From Chitinophagaceae bacterium (GTDB taxonomy: Bacteria; Bacteroidota; Bacteroidia; Chitinophagales; Chitinophagaceae): a stretch of 64,000 nt of DNA. The stretch's first letter is position 1; each line of letters begins with the position of its first letter. Positions 54,161 to 61,619 of the stretch are shown here, one piece after another. The notes beneath the pieces were generated by a model. It had not been told where the DNA came from, ran no database searches, and saw nothing but the letters and a program-made list of their open reading frames with translations. Location: contig JADBXP010000005.1 in the NCBI GenBank assembly GCA_020403455.1, positions 124,001 to 188,000 on the forward strand. The letters are read 5' to 3'. Both the position numbers and the translations under genes were made by a program.

Positions 54161-55315
54161 TTATAAACTATCTGATAACCCCCAATTGATGAGATGGCGT
54201 ACTTCGGTGGGTACCGTATTTTTGCGAACGGGAGATGTCTTCCTTCCCAGGCGTACAATAACAGTCTTGCGGGAAGGAATTACAATAATGTATTGTCCCA
54301 ATATACCCCTGGCATAAAAAATCTCCGGATTTTCAGGATCAATCCACCATTGGAAACCGTAATAATCACAGGCCTTTCCGTCCTTGTCTTTGATTCCACA
54401 AGGAGTTATGGAGGAACGAAAATAATTGCTGTCAATCACAGACACACCATTCCATTTTCCTCCCTGTAGCATCAGTTGCCCGATGCGGGCAAAATCTCTT
54501 GCATTGGTGTTGAAACAACAGTAAGCCTTTATTTTTCCATCCGGCTTATCAACACTCCACAAGGCGGGGTGAACTGCGCCCAAGGGTTTCCATAATTTTT
54601 CTGCAGCATATTCACTGAGCGGCTTTCCCGTTGCATTTTCGAGAAGTAATCCCAGTAGTTGGGTATCTCCGCTTTTGTAATAATGAAGACTTCCCGGTGC
54701 ATTGATCATTTGAACGCTCAACGCTGTCTTTTCTACATCATTGCCATAATACAATTCAGCGGTTACGCTGAGCGGATCTTTATAGGATTCATACCAATCA
54801 GTGCCACTGCTCATGGTAAGCAGGTGGCGTATGGTTACTTTGGCCTTCTCGCCTTCCTTAAATGCAGGAATGAAATCACCGACCGGTTGGTCCACTGATT
54901 TAATTTTACCATCCTGCAAAGCAGCACCGATCAATAAACTGGTGATACTCTTGGCAACGGAAAAAGATCCCGATAAGGAACTATCACTGTAACCATCTCG
55001 GTATTGCTCAAACCTGAGGGAGTCACTTTTTATTTTTACGACTGCAACGGTCTGCAATGCATCCAATAACTTTTGAGAACTATCGGGTAATTGTTGTTGG
55101 TTGTAATCTGAACCAACAGCCCAAGGTTGTGGTGCAGCGGTTGCAACGGTACGATTATCAAAAAACTGATAATCATCAATATCAGATAGATTCCGCATCG
55201 CAACGATGTGGCGAATTCCTGCAAAAAGATAATTTCTTCCGCTGAGCACTGCAAACAGAGCGATTCCGGCGAATACCACTATCAAAAGCAATAACAAACG
55301 CTTGATCCATTTCAT
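54161..55315 (-). CDS. Serine hydrolase, beta-lactamase/class C family
   Basis: The 384-residue protein has an N-terminal membrane anchor (about residues 5-24) and a serine beta-lactamase-like domain. The nucleophile motif is SVAK (Ser119, Lys122) in SGSFSVAKSITSLLIGAAL, and a Tyr-containing second motif is YYKSGDTQLLG. The third motif is not clear, as usual in this broad group of esterases, peptidases and EstB-like enzymes. Its job at the membrane is unknown. It is transcribed with the glycosyltransferase gene. Confidence 0.83.
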   Translation of the reverse strand: MKWIKRLLLLLIVVFAGIALFAVLSGRNYLFAGIRHIVAMRNLSDIDDYQFFDNRTVATAAPQPWAVGSDYNQQQLPDSSQKLLDALQTVAVVKIKSDSLRFEQYRDGYSDSSLSGSFSVAKSITSLLIGAALQDGKIKSVDQPVGDFIPAFKEGEKAKVTIRHLLTMSSGTDWYESYKDPLSVTAELYYGNDVEKTALSVQMINAPGSLHYYKSGDTQLLGLLLENATGKPLSEYAAEKLWKPLGAVHPALWSVDKPDGKIKAYCCFNTNARDFARIGQLMLQGGKWNGVSVIDSNYFRSSITPCGIKDKDGKACDYYGFQWWIDPENPEIFYARGILGQYIIVIPSRKTVIVRLGRKTSPVRKNTVPTEVRHLINWGLSDSL

Positions 55316-55423
55316 ACAATCAGATTTTGATAAAAAATATCGTTAGTAAAAGTAAATGATTAACTTCGTGGCACAAGCAGTAAATTATGTCTTTTCTCGG
55401 TCGCAATCTCGATTTTCTCGATC

Positions 55424-55437
55424 ATCCTTGTAAGGAT
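55424..55437. repeat. Inverted repeat ATCCTT-GT-AAGGAT upstream of the ornithine aminotransferase gene
   Basis: A perfect 6-base inverted repeat with a 2-base spacer lies 54 bases before the rocD ATG, in the leader between the divergent genes. It could be an operator or RNA hairpin; a box TAACTTCG at 55361-55368 is a possible -7 element for rocD. Confidence 0.35.
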
Positions 55438-55490
55438 TGATTTTTACCGACCTTCTGCCTTTTCATATCTCTCATTTTTAAATCATTCCT

Positions 55491-56744
55491 ATGCATACTG
55501 CATCCGTATCGGATCGTACCCGTCAACTCATTGAATTAGAGGAGCGCTTTGGGGCGCACAATTATCATCCCCTTCCTGTAGTACTGGAACGCGGTAAAGG
55601 AGTTCATCTTTGGGATGTGGATGGAAAACAGTACCTGGACTTCCTCAGTGGTTATTCGGCAGTGAACCAGGGACATTGTCACCCAAAGATTATTGCCTCA
55701 CTTCAAGAGCAGGCATCCCGTCTTACCCTTACTTCACGAGCATTTCACAATAATTTGCTGGGGGAATATGAAGCTTTCATTACCCGGCTTTTTGGTTTTG
55801 ATAAAATATTACCCATGAATACGGGAGTGGAAGGTGGAGAGACGGCCATCAAGCTGGCACGTCGTTGGGCTTACACCCAAAAAGGGGTGCCCGACAACGA
55901 GGCGATTGTTGTATTTGTGGAAGGAAATTTTTGGGGGCGCACACTGGCTGCGATTTCCTCCTCCAATGACCCCAGCAGCTACGCAGGTTTTGGTCCCTAC
56001 ATGCCGGGCTTTGTCTCTGTTCCCTACAATGATCTAGAGGCATTGGAAAAGGCATTGCAGCATCCGAATGTTGCCGGATTTATGTTCGAACCCATACAGG
56101 GGGAGGCGGGCGTGGTAATCCCAACCGAAGGCTATTTGCGGGGTGTTCGCTCCTTGTGTGACCGGCACCGTGTTCTCATGATAGCTGATGAAATTCAAAC
56201 GGGATTGGGAAGAACGGGTAAGATGCTTGCCTGTGATCATGAGGGTGTTCGTCCGGATATATTGATCTTGGGAAAAGCTTTGAGTGGCGGAACCATGCCG
56301 GTTTCCGCTGTACTAGCCGATGATGCCATCATGTTGAATATTCGTCCGGGTGAACATGGCTCAACATATGGAGGTAATCCACTGGCCTGTGCAGTTGCTA
56401 TAAAATCTTTGGAAGTTTTGGTGGAAGAACAGATGATTGAAAATGCAGATCGACAGGGAGAATTGTTCCGGCAATTGCTCGCTGAGATACAATCCCCCCT
56501 GATCAAAACTATCCGGGGTAAGGGTTTGCTGAATGCAATTGTTATTCAACATCCTGAACCGGAAGCAGCATGGCAAATCTGTTTGGAGATGATGCACTAC
56601 GGCTTACTGGCGAAGCCCACCCATGGTGATAAAATACGCTTTGCTCCTCCCCTCTTGATAACAGAACAGGAGATCAGGAGAGCAATAGAAATAATTCGGA
56701 TTTCTTTGGAGCAGACTGCAGTTAAGTTACAAGGGAGGGGATAA
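55491..56744 (+). CDS. rocD: Ornithine aminotransferase
   Basis: The 417-residue protein is a class III PLP aminotransferase with the ornithine-specific N-terminus ([21 protein letters not shown]) and [22 protein letters not shown] contacts include Asp233 in [13 protein letters not shown] and the Schiff-base Lys262 in LGKALSGG. It converts ornithine and 2-oxoglutarate to glutamate semialdehyde and glutamate, linking arginine and proline metabolism in the cytoplasm. The gene has a 175-base upstream region containing a small inverted repeat. It is monocistronic and convergent with a small membrane protein gene five bases away. Confidence 0.95.
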   Translation: MHTASVSDRTRQLIELEERFGAHNYHPLPVVLERGKGVHLWDVDGKQYLDFLSGYSAVNQGHCHPKIIASLQEQASRLTLTSRAFHNNLLGEYEAFITRLFGFDKILPMNTGVEGGETAIKLARRWAYTQKGVPDNEAIVVFVEGNFWGRTLAAISSSNDPSSYAGFGPYMPGFVSVPYNDLEALEKALQHPNVAGFMFEPIQGEAGVVIPTEGYLRGVRSLCDRHRVLMIADEIQTGLGRTGKMLACDHEGVRPDILILGKALSGGTMPVSAVLADDAIMLNIRPGEHGSTYGGNPLACAVAIKSLEVLVEEQMIENADRQGELFRQLLAEIQSPLIKTIRGKGLLNAIVIQHPEPEAAWQICLEMMHYGLLAKPTHGDKIRFAPPLLITEQEIRRAIEIIRISLEQTAVKLQGRG

Positions 56745-56749
56745 TTGTG

Positions 56750-57148
56750 TTACCCTTTATCAGCCATTGATGTTCCGTTGCGGGAAAGAAGACTCATTAC
56801 AAGTACCACACCTGTCAGTGGTACCAGTATGATCAATGCCCATTGCTTTTCGGGTACCTCACCAATGTAGGAGGTGGTCAGCAAGATATAATTGCGCATC
56901 ATCCAAGCCAGCTGAAGGGTTGCCAGTATAATGGTAGTAACTTTTGCGCTCACTTTAGGTATCCAAAAGAGCAGACACATGATGGCAGAAAAAACGAGCG
57001 GCACCAATCCGGGCTTTCCAAAATCAGTCCCTTCTGCTGACCATCCGGAGATGGTGAGTTGAACGGAAGGGATAAAAATCCAGGGTTGGAATACCAGCAA
57101 TACAATAGCTGCAGAGGCAAGGAAGCCAATTACATGGGCGTATTTCAT
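56750..57148 (-). CDS. Small multi-spanning membrane protein
   Basis: The ATG at 57148 gives 132 residues with four hydrophobic helices (about 7-25, 45-62, 66-85 and 100-118). The longer frame that begins at 57304 reads through tRNA-Cys and its terminator and is rejected. No motif is recognised. It lies just downstream of tRNA-Cys, behind a strong terminator, so it should have its own promoter or depend on readthrough. Confidence 0.6.
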   Translation of the reverse strand: MKYAHVIGFLASAAIVLLVFQPWIFIPSVQLTISGWSAEGTDFGKPGLVPLVFSAIMCLLFWIPKVSAKVTTIILATLQLAWMMRNYILLTTSYIGEVPEKQWALIILVPLTGVVLVMSLLSRNGTSMADKG

Positions 57149-57165
57149 GCGCAATGTTTTGAAAT

Positions 57166-57186
57166 AAAAACCCCCGTTGCCGGGGG
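57166..57186 (-). terminator. Intrinsic terminator of tRNA-Cys
   Basis: On the minus strand CCCCCG-GCAA-CGGGGG is a strong hairpin followed by TTTTT, six bases after the tRNA 3' end. Confidence 0.9.
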
Positions 57187-57191
57187 ATAGT

Positions 57192-57265
57192 TGGAGGTCC
57201 CGAGCGGATTCGAACCGCTGTAGAAGCTTTTGCAGAGCTCTGCCTAGCCACTCGGCCACGGAACC
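57192..57265 (-). tRNA. tRNA-Cys (anticodon GCA)
   Basis: The minus strand folds with acceptor GGTTCCG and CGGGACC, anticodon stem GAGCT and AGCTT with loop CTGCAAA (GCA), T-arm GCGGTTCGAATCCGC, and encoded CCA. Length is 74 bases. Confidence 0.95.
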
Positions 57266-57301
57266 ATAATTCGTAGAGCTGAACATCACATCAACTCGGC
57301 A

Positions 57302-57309
57302 CAAACTTA
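57302..57309 (-). promoter_or_regulatory. -7 box TAAGTTTG for tRNA-Cys
   Basis: An exact TAnnTTTG octamer on the minus strand 37 bases before the tRNA. No clear TTG is present at the -33 distance. Confidence 0.55.
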
Positions 57310-57373
57310 CTGCAAAGAAAGGAAATTTACTACCGTAAAAATTATATTACCGAATTTTGTGGAAAATATAACC

Positions 57374-58255
57374 ATGTCACCTATCGCTTCCAGTGAACTG
57401 ATCATCAATGAACGGGGAGGTGTTTATCACCTTAATCTTCGACCGGAGGAATTAGCCCCAACCATCATTACCGTAGGAGATCCTGATAGGGTGGCTGCTG
57501 TAAGCCGTTATTTTGACCACATTGAATTCAAACAGGCCCATAGGGAATTTGTTTCACACACCGGGTATGTTGGAAAGCGACGCCTTACTGTTCTTTCAAC
57601 AGGTATCGGCACAGATAATATAGACATTGTGTTGAATGAATTGGATGCACTCGCCAATATTGACCTCAACACCCGAATACCCCGGGAGGAACACAAGGTA
57701 CTTGAGATCATACGTGTAGGTACATCCGGCTCATTACAAGCGGATATACCTGTAGATGAGTTTGTAGCGAGTACCCATGCCATAGGTATCGATAACCTGC
57801 TGCTCTATTATTTGCGGGAAACCAATGCCGCAGATCAGCAAATATTGAATGCATTTATCCAACATACCCGGATTGATTCCATAGGCATAGAGCCCTACAT
57901 TGCTCCTGCAAGTATTTCTCTGTTGAAAAATTTTGTCGCCGATTTTCATCAAGGTATTACCATTACTACACCCGGATTTTATGGTCCTCAGGGAAGAGTG
58001 TTGCGCTTAAAAACAGCACACCCCACATTGGTAGATACCTTAACAGATTTTCATTACGGCAATCACAGGGCTACCAATTTCGAAATGGAGACCAGTGCGA
58101 TTTACGGATTGGGAAAATTATTGGGGCACTCCTGTGTAAGTCTTAGTGCCATTGTGGCCAATCGGGTAGTGCAGGAGTTTAGTACTCAAGCAGGCGAAAC
58201 AATTGACAGACTGATTCGTAAAACCCTGCAAATACTATCGGAGAGAGAACAATAA
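57374..58255 (+). CDS. Nucleoside phosphorylase, uridine phosphorylase-like
   Basis: The ATG at 57374 gives 293 residues. A GTG at 57359 is possible but overlaps GAATTTTG at 57352-57359, a likely -7 box, which argues for the ATG. The protein has the PNP/UDP fold: ITVGDPDRVAAVSRYFD with the phosphate loop, LSTGIGTDNIDIVLNEL, RVGTSGSLQADIPVDEFV and NFEMETSAIYGLGKLLGH, in which the Glu and Met bind the sugar. Family members split uridine or related nucleosides with phosphate for salvage. Which base is preferred cannot be read directly. Confidence 0.87.
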   Translation: MSPIASSELIINERGGVYHLNLRPEELAPTIITVGDPDRVAAVSRYFDHIEFKQAHREFVSHTGYVGKRRLTVLSTGIGTDNIDIVLNELDALANIDLNTRIPREEHKVLEIIRVGTSGSLQADIPVDEFVASTHAIGIDNLLLYYLRETNAADQQILNAFIQHTRIDSIGIEPYIAPASISLLKNFVADFHQGITITTPGFYGPQGRVLRLKTAHPTLVDTLTDFHYGNHRATNFEMETSAIYGLGKLLGHSCVSLSAIVANRVVQEFSTQAGETIDRLIRKTLQILSEREQ

Positions 58256-58303
58256 TCGGGCATTTCTACGCATCTTTGTCTGTAATTTTTTTCCTATCAC
58301 AAC

Positions 58304-59092
58304 ATGACCTTGTCATTCTATAAATACCAGGGAGCAGGCAATGACTTCATTGTCCTCGACGGACGAAGTCATCTACCCCAGTTGAGTTCGGAGCATATTG
58401 CGGCTCTTTGTCATCGAAGGATGGGGATTGGTGCTGATGGTTTGATGATTTTGCTGTCGCATCCCGAATTTGATTTTGAGATGAGGTATTATAATGCCGA
58501 TGGCCGGGAAGGAAGTCTTTGTGGCAATGGAGGGCGTTGTCTCACCAGATTTGCCTATGATATGGGCATGAACAAAAAAGAATTCAGGTTCCTCGCTACA
58601 GATGGTCTTCATGAGGCACGTATAGCAGACAATGGATGGGTTCATCTGCACATGTTACCCGTGAATGCAATTGAGTCTAGAGGTACTGATGCGATGCTTC
58701 ATACCGGATCGCCACATTATATCAGACAGGTAGATGATATAGAACATTTTCCGGTAGTGGAGGAAGGAAAAAAAATTCGCTACAACAAAGAATTTTCCTC
58801 TGCGGGAATCAATGTCAATTTTGTTCAGCGTGTACCGGAAGGTTTGTGGGTTAGAACTTACGAGCGGGGTGTTGAAGATGAGACACTGAGTTGTGGAACG
58901 GGTGTTACGGCAGCAGCCCTTGTATGCGCAGGACCGGGAAGAGAAAAACAACTTACAACAATATTCACCCGAGGAGGGGAATTAGCGGTAAATTTCACAC
59001 GAACCGGAGAAGGTTCTTTTGACGATATCTGGTTGTGTGGACCCGCAGAGCGGGTTTTCAATGGTACGATTGAGCTTTCATCCAATATCTAA
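58304..59092 (+). CDS. dapF: Diaminopimelate epimerase
   Basis: The 262-residue protein interconverts LL- and meso-diaminopimelate for lysine and peptidoglycan. Both active-site cysteines are present: Cys73 in NADGREGSLCGNGGRC and Cys197 in DETLSCGTGVTAAAL. The N-terminal FYKYQGAGNDFIVLDGR is standard. The middle PHYI and later INVNFV segments are in order. It lies 48 bases after the phosphorylase gene and nine bases before corA. Confidence 0.97.
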   Translation: MTLSFYKYQGAGNDFIVLDGRSHLPQLSSEHIAALCHRRMGIGADGLMILLSHPEFDFEMRYYNADGREGSLCGNGGRCLTRFAYDMGMNKKEFRFLATDGLHEARIADNGWVHLHMLPVNAIESRGTDAMLHTGSPHYIRQVDDIEHFPVVEEGKKIRYNKEFSSAGINVNFVQRVPEGLWVRTYERGVEDETLSCGTGVTAAALVCAGPGREKQLTTIFTRGGELAVNFTRTGEGSFDDIWLCGPAERVFNGTIELSSNI

Positions 59093-59101
59093 ATTTTATC
59101 C

Positions 59102-60040
59102 ATGATTCAGTATTTTAAAACCCTGGACGGACAAACCATAGAAACCGATCAGGCAGAAAAAGGGGTATGGGTGAATCTGGTGCCCCCTTTTCGGGAAGAG
59201 GAATTCATAGACATCAGCCATGAACTGAATATACCCATAGAATTTTTACGTGACTCGCTGGACATCGACGAGAGGCCTCGCTTTGAGAAGGAAGATGAAG
59301 TGAAGTTTGTTGTTATCAAGACCCCTACGGAAAACAATTCCTTCAATGACAGTGATGCCTTTTATATCACCATACCAATCTGCATCATTTTAACAGAGAC
59401 GCAGATTGTAACCGTGAACTCATTTGACAATGGAGCCATCAAAAAATTTCTGCACACTTTTCAGAAGCGACATCCTGACCAAAAGAATATCATGGTGCTG
59501 AAAGTATTTGAGAAAGTGGTGCAAAACTTCATGGAATTTCTCAAAGAAATCAATCATCGACGAAACCACTACGAGAATAGTCTTTACGAAAGCAATAGCA
59601 ATGAAGACCTGCTGAACCTGATGCGCATACAAAAAAGTTTGGTGTATTTCGTAACTGCACTTCGCAGCAATGAGTTGTTGATGATGAAACTGGAGCGTAC
59701 CAATTCACTTGAATTGAACGAGGAGGAAAGAGAATTGCTCAATGACCTGATCATCGATACCAGCCAGGCCCTGGAAATGGCGAACATATATACCAATATC
59801 CTGACTTCCACCCTCGATGCCTTCGCCAGTGTTATCAGCAACAACCTGAATTCTGTCATGAAGCGCCTCACTTCCATCACCATTATTTTATCACTTCCCG
59901 CACTGGTAGCTGCCATCTATGGAATGAACGTTGATATTCCTTATATGCATTCACCCCATGCATTCTACATTCCTGTAGTGCTTTCTCTGGGAGTATCGAT
60001 GCTCATCAGTTGGTATTTCATGAAACGAAAATGGTTCTAA
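59102..60040 (+). CDS. corA: CorA family divalent-cation transporter
   Basis: The 312-residue protein has a large cytoplasmic N-terminal domain with EFIDISHELNIPIEFLRDSLD and FVVIKTP, a long coiled helix (about 180-245) and two C-terminal membrane helices separated by the YGMNVDIPY selectivity loop, followed by a basic end (YFMKRKWF). CorA pentamers take up Mg2+ and some other divalent metals. The gene is packed between dapF and the Nudix gene, with one base before the Nudix ATG. Confidence 0.92.
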   Translation: MIQYFKTLDGQTIETDQAEKGVWVNLVPPFREEEFIDISHELNIPIEFLRDSLDIDERPRFEKEDEVKFVVIKTPTENNSFNDSDAFYITIPICIILTETQIVTVNSFDNGAIKKFLHTFQKRHPDQKNIMVLKVFEKVVQNFMEFLKEINHRRNHYENSLYESNSNEDLLNLMRIQKSLVYFVTALRSNELLMMKLERTNSLELNEEERELLNDLIIDTSQALEMANIYTNILTSTLDAFASVISNNLNSVMKRLTSITIILSLPALVAAIYGMNVDIPYMHSPHAFYIPVVLSLGVSMLISWYFMKRKWF

Positions 60041-60041
60041 G

Positions 60042-60503
60042 ATGGCATTGTTCAATGTACGGGTATATGGAATTTTACTGTGGCCGGAACAGGGGCTTTT
60101 GGTCAGCGACGAGTTCATAAAGGGGCAGTATATTACCAAACTTCCGGGGGGCGGACTGGAAATAGGCGAAGGCACCAGGGATTGTCTGCAACGGGAGTTC
60201 ATGGAAGAAACTGGCTTGCAGGTTACCGTGGGCGAACACATCTACACCACAGATTTTTACCAATTATCGGCCTTCAATCAACGGGATCAAATCATCTCCG
60301 TCTATTATCGTGTGCACCATGAAGGACCTATTCAGTTGGAAGTAAAACAGCGTCCTTTCGATTTTGCCCCCCATCAAACAGCTGATGTATCCCTGGAATC
60401 GGAAGTATTCAGGTGGATTCCGCAGGAACAAATCCATCCTGATTGCATGACCCTTCCCATTGACAAAGTTGTGATGGACATTATCCGGCAGCAGGTGCGT
60501 TGA
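60042..60503 (+). CDS. Nudix hydrolase
   Basis: The 153-residue protein has a full Nudix box at residues 36-58: GGGLEIGEGTRDCL then QREFMEETGL, which fits GX5EX7REUXEEXGU. Around it are an N-terminal strand pair and a C-terminal PHQTADVSLESEVFRWIP segment. Nudix enzymes cleave nucleoside diphosphates linked to another group; the substrate cannot be told. Its last 23 bases overlap the end of the convergent transporter gene. It appears to be the last gene of a dapF-corA-nudix run. Confidence 0.92.
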   Translation: MALFNVRVYGILLWPEQGLLVSDEFIKGQYITKLPGGGLEIGEGTRDCLQREFMEETGLQVTVGEHIYTTDFYQLSAFNQRDQIISVYYRVHHEGPIQLEVKQRPFDFAPHQTADVSLESEVFRWIPQEQIHPDCMTLPIDKVVMDIIRQQVR

Positions 60504-61290
60504 TAAAATCCTCCTCATCCTTGCCCATGGCTGCATCCTTCATTTTTTTGGCTACCTCTTTTCCCAAATAATTCTCAATACGGGCTTCCATGAAATAGAT
60601 CAATGGAGTCAATAAAATAGCCATGGTAAATTTATATGCATAATTCACCAGACAGATAGCCAATACCAATTGCCAGCTCCAGTTATTGCCAATTTTAAAT
60701 GCAATGAATAACACAACAAAACTATCTACTAATTGACTTACTGTCGTTGATCCGGTAGCCCTCAACCATATCCACTTATCACCGGTTGCCCTTTTGATGC
60801 GATGAAAAACGAAAACATCTACCAATTGACTCACTAAAAAAGCGGTTAGACTTCCCAGGATAATCCACATACCCTGACCAAAAATACCGGCGAATGCCAA
60901 TTGCATGTTATTGATACCGGCATCTGTCTTGGAACTGATCCAAAAATCTGCGGGAGGAATATTCATGGCACCATAAAACATAACAAAAGCGTAGGTAATC
61001 AATACGACAGCAGTATAACTAATGCGTCGCACAGCTTTAGGCCCATAGTATTCATTGACAATATCGGTAATGATAAATTCCAGGGGCCAGAGCAATACCC
61101 CACAAGTAAGGTTAAATGACAAACCCGATTGTCCGAATAACTTGAAATTCGCCGGATCCCATCCGAACAGCTTCTCGAGAGAAAAAATTTTCCCACCGAT
61201 ACATTCAGCAATCAGTGCATTGGCGACAAAAAAAGCACAGATGGAAATGAACAATTTTGTTGGCTTGTCCTGTAAAATAGAACGAATCAT
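60481..61290 (-). CDS. Queuosine precursor transporter, YhhQ/VUT family
   Basis: The ATG at 61290 gives 269 residues with six or more membrane helices. Family hallmarks are NALIAECIGGKIF near the start, LLWPLEFIITDIVNEYYGPKAVRRI, QLVDVFVFHRIKRATGDKWIWLRATGSTTVSQLVDSF and the C-terminal YKFTMAILLTPLIYFMEA (each seen here in order). YhhQ imports queuosine precursors (preQ0/preQ1) for tRNA modification. The 318-residue frame from 61437 is rejected because it includes a 49-residue non-family leader. It overlaps the small upstream gene by four bases. Confidence 0.9.
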   Translation of the reverse strand: MIRSILQDKPTKLFISICAFFVANALIAECIGGKIFSLEKLFGWDPANFKLFGQSGLSFNLTCGVLLWPLEFIITDIVNEYYGPKAVRRISYTAVVLITYAFVMFYGAMNIPPADFWISSKTDAGINNMQLAFAGIFGQGMWIILGSLTAFLVSQLVDVFVFHRIKRATGDKWIWLRATGSTTVSQLVDSFVVLFIAFKIGNNWSWQLVLAICLVNYAYKFTMAILLTPLIYFMEARIENYLGKEVAKKMKDAAMGKDEEDFINAPAAG

Positions 61291-61568
61291 ATCAGACGGG
61301 TTATGAATAAAAGTTGAAGAGCGAGTACTATCAAATATACTGCATAATACCTGCCCAACAAGATAGGTGGATGATGCTTTCGATGAATGAGGGCAACCAG
61401 AAAGACCAATCCATTCACCAAAGGAGCCAGTACCCATCCCGCAATGACCAATGTTCCAATAAAGTCAGGATGCAAAGCACTGGTGTCGCCCAGTCGCAAA
61501 ATAAGAGTGATGACAAAGCAGACGTTCAGGATCCAGGCCAGGCGAGATAAAAATAAAGTCCATTTCAT
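61287..61568 (-). CDS. Small three-helix membrane protein
   Basis: The 93-residue protein has three hydrophobic helices (about 8-25, 35-63 and 73-92), with a short basic loop IHRKHHPPILLGR. It has no recognised motif. It overlaps the queuosine-precursor transporter gene by four bases (ATGA-type), so the two are cotranscribed and may work together. The gene is divergent from the YfhO-family gene. Confidence 0.65.
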   Translation of the reverse strand: MKWTLFLSRLAWILNVCFVITLILRLGDTSALHPDFIGTLVIAGWVLAPLVNGLVFLVALIHRKHHPPILLGRYYAVYLIVLALQLLFITRLI

Positions 61569-61619
61569 AAAATATGAATCAAAATACCATTAATTTGCCG
61601 TACTTAAGCAAGTTATACA

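Noticed and set aside
57149..57304. N-terminal extension of the small membrane protein at 56750
   Set aside because: It would translate through tRNA-Cys and its terminator hairpin; the internal ATG at 57148 is used instead.
61291..61437. Longer start of the queuosine-precursor transporter
   Set aside because: The leader overlaps the small three-helix gene and lacks family similarity, which begins at MIRSILQDK.
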